From Sabethes cyaneus (Eukaryota > Arthropoda > Insecta > Diptera > Culicidae): a DNA stretch of 64,000 nt. Below are positions 1-10,639 of the stretch, in pieces (position 1 is the stretch's first letter; each line of letters begins with the position of its first letter). Made by a program: the position numbers and the translations under genes. The DNA is taken from assembly GCF_943734655.1 (NCBI RefSeq), contig NC_071354.1, positions 42,137,744 to 42,201,743 of the forward strand, written 5' to 3'. The notes below the pieces were generated by a model. It was not told where the DNA came from. It was given only the letters and a program-made list of their open reading frames with translations, and did no database searches.

Positions 1-431
1 TTCCATTTTAATTTAACTTGTTTTAAAAGAACCCAATTTGGTTGGGTCAATCAAACAATATATGAGTAATATATGAGTGAAATTCGGTACCGCTTTTGAC
101 GGAGATATTCCGAATTGCAGTGGGATTATTTTTTCCGGTCACAGGTATTAGATAAGACAAAAATAGAAATACGACAAATTAGATACTCCGGAATATCAGC
201 TATCGGTGCTTTCAGGGCTACAATTGGTCGTTTTATTCCGTAGTGTCCAAGTACACACCCTAATTTTGTATGTTGAAAACGTAAAACTCAAAGATACAGT
301 TTTGCCTTTCTGCTATATAAATATATAGTATAAAGGTATAGAAATCACTCGGAAAACCGGAAATGGAAAGAAGGTCCTGCGGGCTGAATGTCTTATACCA
401 CTCGACTCAGTTTCGAAAACTAAGCATTTTC
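1..431. other. AT-rich noncoding stretch, no gene seen
   Basis: I see no coding potential or recognisable element here. Reading frames are short and lack family motifs. It borders the GT microsatellite and may belong to the same decayed dispersed repeat that continues after it. Confidence 0.5.
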
Positions 432-670
<239 letters not shown>

Positions 671-870
671 AACGCTTTCAATCTCACTCACTTTTCTCCG
701 AGATGGCTGGACCGATTTTAATGTTGTTAGTGTCAAATGAAAGGTCTAGGTATCCCATAGGTCGCTATTGAATTTCATACCGATCGGACTTTTAGTTCAA
801 AAGTCATGTATAAAAATACGAAAATATGGGACGATTTGAACAAAGTTGATTGCATATGAAAGAGGAGCTT
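671..870. repeat. Decayed dispersed repeat abutting the microsatellite
   Basis: The text has the style of a dispersed insect repeat: a phrase about 'ctccgagatggctggaccga', then 'caaatgaaaggtctaggta' and 'aaaatacgaaaatatggg'. Similar wording ('gagaaacaggc', 'caaatgagactaata') recurs at 29.5-29.9 kb. It probably replaced the 5' part of the DUF4806-type gene that follows. The class of element is not resolved. Confidence 0.45.
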
Positions 871-1094
871 TGCTAACGATAGAAGATGGAGAAATCTGCC
901 TCAGTGTCGTGCCCAGTGGCTGGAAAACCAAAGGAATCCTCCGATGGCCAAAAAAACATTTGGTAGGAAAGTTGTCCCAAATAGAAACATCTGTTCCAAA
1001 TGATAAGTGGGAACAATTGAATTGCGTCAAGAAAAGAGAATTCCAGACACGCAAGGAAGCTGATATTGAGCTTGATCGAATGGAGACACGATCT

Positions 1095-1206
1095 GGGGTG
1101 GCATTGCGATTCTCGTTTCGAGTGATTTTGGTTCGTTTCGCCCATTTGTTAAACGTGGTCGAAACGAACCAAAATCACTCGAAACGAGAATCGCAATGTC
1201 ACCCCT
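1095..1206. mobile_element. Palindromic MITE inside the DUF4806 gene
   Basis: Two 48-nt arms (1093-1140 and 1160-1207) are inverted copies with two mismatches, around a 19-nt loop. The ends read GGGGTGGCATTG and CAATGTCACCCC. Removing 112 bp restores the host reading frame. The C(A/T)GGGGTG terminus resembles hAT-type ends, but no clear 8-bp TSD is seen, so the superfamily is open. Confidence 0.8.
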
Positions 1207-1533
1207 GATACCGAACTTGAGGATAATCCGGTAGCACCTCCAAAAAAAAAAAACGTTTTCGTCAAGGACTCATTCAATCGTCAGTATATCCAGCAAAGGA
1301 TTTTAATAGTTTTGTTGGACAACTAATGACAACGGAGAAAGTTGAAGCCAATTCTGAATCCAGTCCAATGGTAAGTAGCCCACATTTCTAGTATGTTTTT
1401 AAAGTTTTAAAGTAATCATTATTGATCGTAGATCACCGCTTCCATGCCAGAGAATAATGATCAAGTGCTCTACGTGACAGAAAACATTGACCCGGAAGAA
1501 AGAGAAAAAGAAGACGACTCATCCCAAGTCATT

Positions 1534-1664
1534 TTTTTTTGTTTCGATTATAGTCACTTCAACAAGCTTATGCCATTCGTGACATCTGCGGGGTTGGGAT
1601 TTGAACCCGGGTCCTTGGCGTGAGAGGCGTGAATGCTAACCACTACGCCGGGACTGACCCGCTT
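1534..1664 (-). mobile_element. tRNA-derived SINE (family B), minus strand
   Basis: On the minus strand it has an A-box-like TAGTGGTTAGCA and a B-box-like GGGTTCAAATCCC, and it ends in an A-tail (the T-run at 1533-1541 on plus). It is flanked by the TSD AAGTCATT (1526-1533 and 1665-1672). Deleting one TSD plus the SINE restores the exon frame. A second copy is at 30891-31014. Confidence 0.9.
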
Positions 1665-2439
1665 AAGTCATTATTTTGTCAGGCAGCGGTCAAACGTTTA
1701 ATCACACCACTAATTTTGACACAATTCTGGAAAATCAACGTGCCATTCTCCAGAATCAGTAAAATATTATTCAAGCATTGGCAAAAATTCAAACCAATCA
1801 GGAATACGCTGTGACTCATTGTTATTGCCACGCGATCCCAACAGCTACTGTTTCGACCCAACAGAGAAACGAGAAAAATCTCGTTTCTCGACACCAGTTA
1901 ACCCTCTGGAAGAGTTGGAAGCTTTGGAAAAATCGCTTGAAGACGGAAGTTTAATGCAGCAGTTTTCATCGGAAATGAGCTTTATATGTGGCATAAATGG
2001 CAAAGCACAAGGAATGGACTGCTGGTACAAGTTAATTGACTACTTTTTTACTCGTCATATTCTGACCTTATGTTCCTGGACAGGAACCGCGCGACAAGCA
2101 GCTACAAATTCACAGCAGGAGCCATCGACCCATGTTAAGACTAAGGCGCCATTAAAATTTTATAAAAATATTGGTATGCTGTTTTTGAATTTAATTATAA
2201 AAGCTGATAAGGATTTCTCTGTACTCGATTGCGAAAAATTGTTCAAAACGGTCCTTAAAAACAGTAAGCAACGGCTTTCGGCGAAGGTTTTGATATCAAA
2301 ACACAAAAACATACCAACGAATATGCAATTCTGTAAGTCAAGGACTGAATATGGGGCTGCTAAGATTTCTTCGAACGATAATTTGATTCAAATTACTAAC
2401 GAAATTACCACAGAGACATGTGATGTATCCAGTGAATAA

Positions 2440-2641
2440 ACTTTATGTAAGATTAGAGGTTCTCGATTCTCGATATACAATATGTATAACAAGTTAATTA
2501 ATAGTTTTATTATAAAAAGAGTACAACACAATATTTAAACAATGCATTTCAACTGATTGTATGAAGTAAGGGAATAAATACCATATCTACGCTTCTGTGT
2601 GGGATTGGTATTCCTACCATTTTACATTTTATGTCTGTTAG
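2440..2641. other. Intergenic AT-rich spacer
   Basis: This lies between the convergent DUF4806 pseudogene and the transposase pseudogene. No gene or terminal repeat was recognised, and no CCCAAGTAAC terminus was found to close the CACTA-like element on this side. Confidence 0.5.
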
Positions 2642-5048
2642 TCAGTATTGAGTATTTGCTGCTTTTTCGCATTTAGAATAAAATACGCTTAAATGACTTG
2701 ACTCCTGTAAAGTAAATCGCTGTAAAATAATCGCTGATATATATATCAATGGGCTGCCTATTACAGTTATATTTTCATTTCGTTCATTAGCATAATCGAT
2801 CCCGCTCAACTCCATCAATGGGTATGAGCGGTCCGTAAACTGTGTACAGCAATCGGGGCCTGCCACAAAAGACTATCATTAAGACTGTCGCAGTGGCCTT
2901 TTAATCTAATGCCCTTCTGGCATACAAAAAAAATTAGCATAATCGAACGAAACTATCTTATTACTTTTAGTAAGGAACCACTTATTAGCCATATTGTTAT
3001 ATAACGAATAAGTTTTAAATTCAATTTTAGCAAACTTATTAACAGATTCAGATGTAGTAATAGGTTTTTTAAATAATGGAATTTCAGATTTGAGACATCT
3101 TGGATTGCCATTTTATTCTAACTGGTTAAGTTCAGTTAAACGTTTTGCCACCTGAGTTAATGATTTATTGCCACTTCTAATTAAATTTTTGATCTGGTAC
3201 AACTTATTTTCGAACGGGTACGCACTGAAACTTGGCAGAGAACCAAAACGCTTTACATCTTCTGTTAGATGACTAAGATTGTGTATATTACTTGTAATGA
3301 AATCTTCTCCATATATATTAACAAATCGTTCAATGTAATGTTGAAGTAACGTTTCAGCTAAGTCGATTAAATTAGAATGAGAATCGGATGTGCAAATAGT
3401 AATGGCACAAAAAAAATTAAAAAATGTTCGTACACATCTTCTGGTAGAAAAGGTTTCAAAATCACTATGCCTATATAAAACAAAAAGCTGCGAAATTCTG
3501 TTCCCTTCCAGTGACTTAAGCAGTCAAGACCTCTCGTATTTTTGTGTATTTCAGCTGGTAGTTTTAGCTTTGTCAAATATTTCGTGATATCTGATATATT
3601 TTGTGCTGACCATTTGATTCTGTAATTTCCAAATTTGCCATCTCTCCACCCAATCAGATATTTTTTCATTATCCTCAAATCAATCAGATGAAGTGAGTCA
3701 CCAATTGGAAAATCGGCAATCATGTCAATTGGTAAGCGTAGCAATGGTGTGTCCACTTTATGATGTTATCCATAAGATTTAGTTCGGAAAGGGTCTAGCC
3801 GGTTCCATACAAAAAATGCAATGATTCAAAGAAAGTACTTGACTTGAGGAGCATTTTGGCAAATTTTCAGATTAGACGCCACCTTGGATCAGTAATGGTG
3901 GCTAGAGTGAATTTCATTTTTCGCAGTTTACTCCGAAACCAATTATAAAAAATTGAACAAAATCACAGATGTTATACTCACTACAGGACACATTGCCATT
4001 GTTTTTTGGAAATTTTCCGATGCGAATTCCGATGCTTTCAAGTTATTATTTATTTTACAATAAATAAAATATATAATTTTGTGCGTTAGCCATTTTGTGC
4101 ATCTGCTACGCCTGGAATGAGGATGATAATTTTACCTATAAAATTGTATATTTTTCACTTTTTTACCTTTAATAAATGCCTTAGCAGAGGGGTCACATGT
4201 AAAGCACCGATGTTTTATCAAAATTCTGTGACTATTGATAGTAATACCATTTTTCAGAATATCGTTCAATTCATTAACAAATTGGTCATTCAAATCATTT
4301 GGCTTACTTTTCCCGTAGTAAATACCTATTACCATAGGGTCAACGTGAGGCAAATCATGAATATTGAAAAGAATCGGCCAGAATTCGTCTTTGGAACTTC
4401 TATAAAGAGGTAAACCATCGAGGTTGACGTTGATGGCAATTGTCCTCGACGCATTTGTGTTTGCAAAAAGATTTTGGAGGCATTGTTGTCGACCATGGTG
4501 CCAATATTGACCATCTCCTACTTGCTAAATGGACACAGTTTGTAGCAAAGTTCTTGGATCTTTTAGCAAAACTTTTGGAATGCGATCGTTGATAATTGTA
4601 ATCAGGTTTTTCAGTGCATTTTCTTTAATATTGTGTGTTATTGACCAACTCCTAAGTGGTGATAATAATGCTTCATTCTTGCTGTCCTCGTCATCCTCCT
4701 TGTCATCTTTCTCCTCATCCTCCTCATCATCATCCTTCTCATCCTCTTCTTCGGCAGACTCAAACTGCCATGCCTCATCTACGGAATGTGGCCACTCGTT
4801 ATAAGATGCACTAGACTGCCATAACCTGTCCTCTCGTACTGTCGTTAAATCTTTCGGGACGTCTGAGGAAATGTTTGATTGAAATTCCTTCTTCTGACAC
4901 TGCGCATCACTATCCTGTACATTGTCGTTTGTTGCGACTTCGCTGATTGTTCAGATGAAGAAGTGTTCAAAATATTGAACAGATTTTTACTCAGTTTTCG
5001 TTTGAAAGAGCCACTATTTTTTAATTTTCTCAAGGTGTTGGCGTTCAT
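2642..5048 (-). pseudogene. CACTA/EnSpm-like transposase, decayed
   Basis: The minus strand gives collinear pieces of one animal transposase-domain protein, related by pattern to Transposase_21 of CACTA elements. In order: a basic N-terminus MNANTLRKLKNSG at 5048; an acidic linker (4660-4760); LRSWSITHNI...DPRTLLQT (4530-4650); a core with NVNLDGLPLYRSSKDEFWPI, IYYGKSKP and AKAFIKG (4150-4510); LLRLPIDMIADFPIGDSLHL and GLDCLSHWKGTEFRSFLFY (3400-3750); then IYGEDFITSNIHNL, VKRFG and FSAYPFEN (3115-3400). About 360 bp at 3757-4116 is non-homologous, replacing the Cys-rich middle. There is a frameshift in a T-run near 3400 and an in-frame TAA at 3113-3115. A short retroposon (2800-2932) splits the C-terminus. 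The frame resumes exactly when that insert and one TSD are removed, and ends at a TGA (2642-2644). The superfamily name is tentative. Confidence 0.7.
2800..2932 (+). mobile_element. Short A-tailed hairpin-rich retroposon, copy 1
   Basis: A 133-bp insert ends in an A-run and is flanked by a 14-bp TSD ATTAGCATAATCGA (2786-2799 and 2933-2946). Visible stems: CCGCTCA/TGAGCGG enclosing CCAT/ATGG; GCCAC/GTGGC; and ATGCC/GGCAT just before ACA and the A-tail. The last ~70 bp are nearly identical to the copy at 58838-58923. No A/B-box pair was seen. It may be a non-tRNA SINE, a snoRNA-like retroposon, or a 5'-truncated LINE 3' end. Confidence 0.8.
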
Positions 5049-5434
5049 TCTGACAGATCAGGTAGTTATGCTAGAATGTTCTTTCTTAAGAGTATGATTT
5101 GTTTTTCAAGAATATCCGGTTTTAAGAGAGTTTTATGGCAGTATTGTGAAGATAAATCCATCTTGTAGAAGAAGGTGATACAACTTTGTCAAAACTATTG
5201 TCAAGTTTTAAGGAAGTTGTGTAACGTCGTTTTGAAACTCGAATCCAGTATTTTTGATGTGGTTTTATGGGTATTTCTACAAGTCTTCTTCAATCATACT
5301 TCAGAACTGTTAATCAAATCAGACAAAATTCACTTGAGGCTAACCATTATAAAATCCGATACACTTGGCAATGCTCTGATAAAACTACTATAAGAAATGA
5401 ATAAAACCTATTTGCTATTGGATTGTTACTTGGG
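5049..5434 (-). mobile_element. 5' terminal region of the CACTA-like element (copy A)
   Basis: This stretch upstream of the transposase start is homologous along its length to 17870-18287. It ends in ATTGTTACTTGGG, the terminus used by the second copy. The opposite terminus of copy A was not found, so the element is truncated or rearranged on its low-coordinate side. Confidence 0.75.
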
Positions 5435-5439
5435 AAGAC

Positions 5440-5565
5440 CAGGTGGAGCGAGATCTGGCGAGCACTGGGTGCTTGCTAAACTGTAGACCAGCTGCCATGA
5501 ACCGAAATAGATGGAGAAATTGTACTGCGCATGCCTTGTCGTAAGACGTTAGGCCAATTAAGTAA
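5440..5565 (+). pseudogene. Possible RTE-type LINE C-terminal fragment
   Basis: Plus-strand frames give pieces such as RWSEI...G and AAMNRNRWRN. These resemble the last tens of residues of RTE-like reverse transcriptase proteins, where a W-rich R-W-R-N segment precedes the stop. The piece is short and broken by stops. A chance match cannot be excluded. Confidence 0.35.
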
Positions 5566-5895
5566 GCAAGAATCGTTGGACTGGCTCCGCAATTGTCCTG
5601 TACTCTAACGGCTGGCTGCGAAGTCTGTATAAATAGAAGGTCTACTACTACCCTCTATGACCGTAATAAGTACGCTCTTCACAATAGAACAAAAGACGTA
5701 AACGATATTATCTCTTGAAAAAGACTTAAACAATGTGTCGAAACGTTGGGAAAATATCAAACCTTTTCTGGGTAACTTTCTCGGAAAACTGCACTACCGA
5801 ATACTAATAATTGCAAATTGAATTCAGTCGATAGAAAACACAACAGAAGATATCGTTTCGAAAACGGAATGTGACACCCAGGCTTTGCTTTACTT
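5566..5895 (+). mobile_element. SINE family A pieces with Penelope-type terminal sequence between
   Basis: 5590-5650 matches the body of SINE family A ('tcctgtactctaac', 'ctggctgcgaagtctgt'). 5832-5895 matches its tail ('aacggaatgtgacaccca', 'ggctttgctttac'). Between them lies non-SINE sequence with 'gtgtcgaaacgttggg', a motif style seen in Penelope-like terminal repeats. It is either one SINE split by an insertion or two partial SINEs. Confidence 0.5.
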
Positions 5896-6034
5896 TTTTA
5901 AGTAGAACCACCAAGCCATCAACACTTGTGGTGGTTTTATCATAGTTTTAAACGATTCTTGGAAGGCACTATAAATAAATATTGTTAAATATTCCATGTT
6001 TTAACAGATCATTAGAAATATATATGAAAACCTG

Positions 6035-6730
6035 AAATTAAAGGCAAACGGATCACCTAGGGACAAGATTGCAAGGGTTTGGTAACCGAGTTCCAAAAGA
6101 ATGCCAGTAAAATTCCCGAGCCGTTCTGCCAGCAGCACACGAGTATTCGTCGAGCACGTAAAAACATCGGGAGAACCAGCAGAAAACGACATAATGGTTT
6201 CTTTCGTTGTTACGACCTTATTTCCAAGAGCCCTGTGAAAGAATCGTTAAGCCTCTTCGAAGACTGGCTATTGAAACTATATGGGGAGGACAACGTATGG
6301 AGAAAAAAGGTGGGGAAGATACTTGAAGCTGACACGGTTGTGTATGGAGGAGACTTACTTCACGTTTAGAGAAAATTACTACAAACAGTTAAAAGGTGCA
6401 CCGATGGGTAATTCACTTTCTCTGTTCCTGTTTGAACTGTTCATGACTAACCTTGAAAGTAAGCTGGAACAAAACCAAGTACTTGCGAAAAGATGGTGGC
6501 GATATCTCGACGACGTTTTTAGCATAATCAAAAAAGAAGAACTGGGAACTATTCTAGCAGCCATGAACACAGGAACATACACTTCACATACGAAATGGAA
6601 AAAGAAAGAAAACTTCCTTTCTTGGACATTGTGGTAATTAGACAAATGGAAAGTGCAGTAACCTTAGAATTTGAAAGTTACAGGAAACCCACGAACACTA
6701 AACGCGTTATACCTAGCTGATCTATCCACT
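6035..6730 (+). pseudogene. Penelope-like element reverse transcriptase, decayed
   Basis: Recognised by the RT block YFTFRENYYKQLKGAPMGNS, then LFMTNLESKLE, the catalytic block WWRYLDDVFSIIKKEEL (the YLDD form of the RT active site), and downstream RQMES and FESYRKPTNTKRVIPS in another frame. Upstream pieces (GSPRDKIA, VTEFQK, VKESLSLFEDWLLKL) are collinear with Penelope RT. At least three frame changes and stops break it. The GIY-YIG endonuclease that normally follows was not recognised. Penelope elements encode RT plus endonuclease and transpose by target-primed reverse transcription. This copy cannot make a full protein. Confidence 0.85.
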
Positions 6731-7033
6731 TCCACCATCACAAAATGACGGCTTTCCATCACTTGATATAAAGGATGGAACCAGTACCGTTGAATGGGCT
6801 AGGAAAACAAAAAGAATTGACATATGTTTTCAAAATTGCAAAACTGAACGGATAGAAAGAAAAATCCAGGCCATTATTTTCAAGATAACAAGGGACGCAT
6901 ACAAAAATTCACTCACAACACTAACACCAGCTACACTAGAACTAAAGATTGGCGTTGCTAGAAAATTTCACTGTGGGGGTAGGGGGCTAGGGAGTGCCTT
7001 CCAAAAAAAAAATTTCACTTTGATAAAACTTAT

Positions 7034-7562
7034 CTAAGTACCATCGTCAGCAGCACAGATCCGGAGTGACTCGGGGTTATTAAGAGAACTGTTTTCATCG
7101 CATTGTCGTCCTGCATCCTTACGACATGTCTGGACCACCGTAGTCTATCGACTTTCGCCAGTTGTACGATGGGAATCTCTCCAAGCAGTGCCTGTAGCTC
7201 GAGCAGCACTTTCCGCTCGAAAACGACAATGGCGCGTATGTCCTCCGTGAGTCGCGTCCAGACTTCAACTCCGTAAACAGTCTAATAATGGTTTTGTATA
7301 TTGTCAGTTTCGTACAACATCTTCGTAGCTTCTTAATCGTTGCATTTTGTATCGCAAAGTTCCTGGCTAGGAGTTGGCTACACTTGGTAAAAATTATGCT
7401 TCTCATTTCGATACCCGGCATGAAGCCTGCCTGATAATTCCCTATGAAACCACATGCTAACGGTAACGGCCGGTGTAACTAGATCTGGTAGAGTACTTTG
7501 TAGTTAGGCGGCTTTAGCGTTATGCTTCTCCTTCCATCTATTACTCCGTTTGGTTGGTAAGT
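7034..7562 (-). pseudogene. RTE-type LINE reverse transcriptase fragment
   Basis: The minus strand, starting near 7562, gives pieces of the RT palm (WKE, RRSITLKPPNYKVLYQI, CGFIGNYQAGFMPG). It then jumps to the C-terminal thumb region (KLTIYKTIIR, followed in another frame by VEVWTRLTEDIRAIVVFERK and VDRLRWSRHVVRMQDDNAM). The active-site segment between them is deleted. One frameshift lies near 7285. The YKTIIR-type motif and RLRW-HV-RM ending are typical of RTE-like insect LINEs. Confidence 0.7.
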
Positions 7563-10378
7563 GATGAAGATAAACGGTGATCATCCTCAAAATTATTATT
7601 TTTAAGCATAGTTGCTGGAAGTGTTGGAAAAATTACTTTATCGAAACTCAAAATGATTGTTTTTGGGTGAATGCTATATTAATTTTTTTTTCTCGAGAAA
7701 GAATATGAATAAGTCATTGATTATCCAAGATGGCCCATCGAGTTTCGATGTTGTTATATGCTCGTTTCGAAGAATCCATAATGCGTTTCAAAGCAATCTA
7801 AGCTGAAGATCATTTTCATTTCAGAACATCTTTCGACATGAAAAGAAGAAAAAACCTGCCATACAAAATTCAATTTCAATCAGAAAGAACTTCGAAGATA
7901 AATGTCACGATCGCAAATCGAAGCAAATATTAAGTGACACTATGACTTGATTAACCAGATACAAGTTTTAAACGCCATTGGAACCTTAAACATCAAAACG
8001 TGCCTCAAAAGTTCTTGTTATGTTTTTAAACCTCAAATAAACAGCTGAAACTCGTTTGTGATTTTCGTGATTTTTTTTTCTGAAATTGCATTGCAATGAA
8101 GTGGTTTCTTCTAATTCCTGGCTTTGGTTGCAAACTAATCCTTTGCAAATATTAGGCAATTCTCTTGCACTGATACGTTCCAAGTTACAGCTGGCAGGCT
8201 ATCAGGCGTGAAAAATCTTGTTAATTTCGATCCTTTTTGTTCCTATCACGTCAAACGTGGACAGCAACGATGACTCGTTCTTCGTTACATTTTCAAGCAA
8301 TTAAAAGAATCCACAGCAAGAAAATCTATATTCCTCAGCACGATCTCCGGATAGCGATTACCTGTTTTTGTTTATTTATTTAGTCACGCTCACAGGCCGA
8401 CCATCTCTTTTGGGCCTTTTGGTTCGATTCCACTTCCATCACCGTCGTCGTCGTCATCGTCGTCATCGTCCGGACGGACGGCAACAACGGCAACACATCT
8501 CATAAAATATGAACGAAAACATCTCGGCTGATCGTCTTACATATCTGTCATGCCCCAGAGTCCTTTTCCACGGCTGCGGTCTTCTTCTCGTTACCGAGAA
8601 AAGGTTTCGTTTGGTTTCGTTCGATGTGTTGTACAATGTTCAGTCTTTTCCATGAGGCCCCTGTGTTTGGCCTGGCCAACCTCATCGCCTCAGGATGCTA
8701 AAACGAAGGGATCGGTTTCGAAATCCGAAAACCATCAGGTCAGAGAATACACGAGCAATCAAAATGTTATTTTCTTTTCTGTTTGAACGCTTACGAGATT
8801 TTAATCAGGAACAAAAACAAACCGATGTGACTTTGTCGCGAAGTTAATAGAATTTGAAATTGAAATTTTCCTCTATCAAAAGATAGTCTCTATTGCTGCT
8901 TTTTATCTTCAGGCAAGCTACTGGGTAACGGAGAAGTCAAATGTTGATGTAACGTAAATAAATTATGATTTACACGTTAAGGACATTTCGCCCTATTTTA
9001 CCGTCTATTCTGTTTTCTTATCATATCTCATTTTTTATTTTATGTTGCCCTACTAATTCCAGTCTTGTTAAATAACATTGACTGGAAAAAGTCGCATTTG
9101 TCATCAATTATCATAATTCCTAGCTTGATAACCCATTTCACCGCATAATGGGTTAAATTTATTCCATCTAATATACTTTCATTTCAACACCGGGTACCGT
9201 GGCAGGCTAAGTTACGGTCAGCTCGAAAGGTTCGAAATTCAGATTACGAAGATGCTGCTATTAACATCGTTCGGGTCTTCTAATTTATGAATCGTCAGTG
9301 TTCTCTTATCTTGCAGTGCACACCTCCAAATCTACGGACTACGGCACAGGCTTCTCCGTTTCGTATACACATTCTCATAGCACCCGCGCGATTAAATATG
9401 CAGACCGTGCCGAACGCACCAGTTTATGATTTTGTGTCCGCCCGGGGAATCAAATTTAATGATTAAATTTGATACTTTACGGCACTCATAATGGCGTTGT
9501 GAAATTTTACTCCACGCTTCCCGCTCCTATCAGTGGTGCCCGCATAACAATATATAATCTTTACAACCTGACAAAAGATTTTATTGTTCGATACTCTCGG
9601 GTTTCGTGAATTTAGGAAAACAAAAAGCTGCTCGTAGGACAGCCCTAATACGTAGTCTCCTCGAGGAGGCATATTTTCGGATATTGAATCTGCACGGATT
9701 GCATAGCAAAACAAGCCTTCCATCCCGTGCCTCCTCACGATAGTGTGGTTTACAATTGACTAAATATGGAAATAATATGGTAGTCGTACCAAATTGCGCC
9801 TGTAATGTGTTCGGATACCGTACCTAAAATCGAATGCTCAAAACAGGAACCACTATCCCCTCTTAGGTCTTGAAGCATGCATGAGTTCGCCCGCTTTGGC
9901 TTATAACAGTTGTAAAACGCTCAAATTAAGCTACTTGGCTTACAAGCTTCGAACGGGCTCACGGGCTAGCTGGCTGGCTGGCTGGCCGGACAACTGGTTT
10001 TGGTTATGCGCAGGACAGCAGCAGAGGTCCGCGAGAAGGGACGTGAGACGACGTGAAGATTTACTCAACCCAGCTTAGACTCCAGGAACCGGTCTCTGCC
10101 GAGCTCTCGTCGAGCGTCGAATACGAACGAGGACAAACAAATCTTTATTTTCTGATGCAGTGTAACCTACTGATGGCATGGGCTGTCCGTCTCGGGAAAG
10201 GTATTGTGTTTTTCAGTTGAGGCAATATTTTCCAATTTATGGACGGTTTTTCTTGCACCTTGTTTACTGGAGAGCTAGCAAAATAGTACTTATTTCGTTT
10301 GAAGAATGTTTTATTTTATTCGCAAGTTGAAGTTAACTAGTGTAGGTTTCAACAAGTTTGATGACATGAGACCACTTT
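7563..10378. other. Unrecognised noncoding stretch
   Basis: No supported gene. It contains a short (CGT/CAT)n trinucleotide run around 8437-8472 and a (GGCT)n-like run around 9968-9983. 8380-8760 and 9180-10150 look less AT-rich and lack transposon-like motifs, so they may be single-copy intergenic or intronic DNA. Confidence 0.4.
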
Positions 10379-10639
10379 TGTTTATTTGTTTATTTGTTTA
10401 TTGTACATTAGTTCATCTGACCTTTTTGGGTCTCAATGAAACTTAGGAGTGGGGAAAAGCCCACTTGAGGTCAACCCTCAAGTGCGCGTAAAAACCCCAC
10501 TATCTTTTAATACTTTGACACTATTTTAAATCACAATATTACAAATCGTTATCAGACATACACACTACATACAATTACAATATTAATATAGCACAAATTT
10601 AAAACATTAACACATTCTTAACTTAGCGTCTTACAGTAT

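Larger units (their letters stand above)
876..2439 (+). pseudogene. DUF4806-domain protein, interrupted pseudogene
   Basis: The N-terminal part (876-1094) has the signature CLSVVPSGWKTKGILRWPKK, which in insect proteins precedes a DUF4806 domain. The C-terminal part (about 1890-2280) reads PLEELEALEKSLED...SWTG...LLNLIIKA-like text typical of DUF4806. The function of this family is not established. A phase-0 intron with canonical GTAAGT...TAG borders is visible at 1371-1431 (61 bp), and the frame is open across the junction. Lesions: a 112-bp palindromic insertion at 1095-1206, whose removal restores the frame into DTELEDN and a lysine-rich patch; a tRNA-SINE at 1534-1664 with an 8-bp TSD; an in-frame TAA at 1760-1762; and a frameshift between about 1800 and 1890. 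The stop is at 2437-2439, overlapping an AATAAA. The true start is probably lost to the upstream repeat. Such genes are multicopy in insects, so this could be a dead paralogue. Confidence 0.75.

Noticed and set aside
4529..4804. Serine-rich plus-strand frame
   Set aside because: It is the antisense of the acidic Asp/Glu linker of the transposase on the minus strand.
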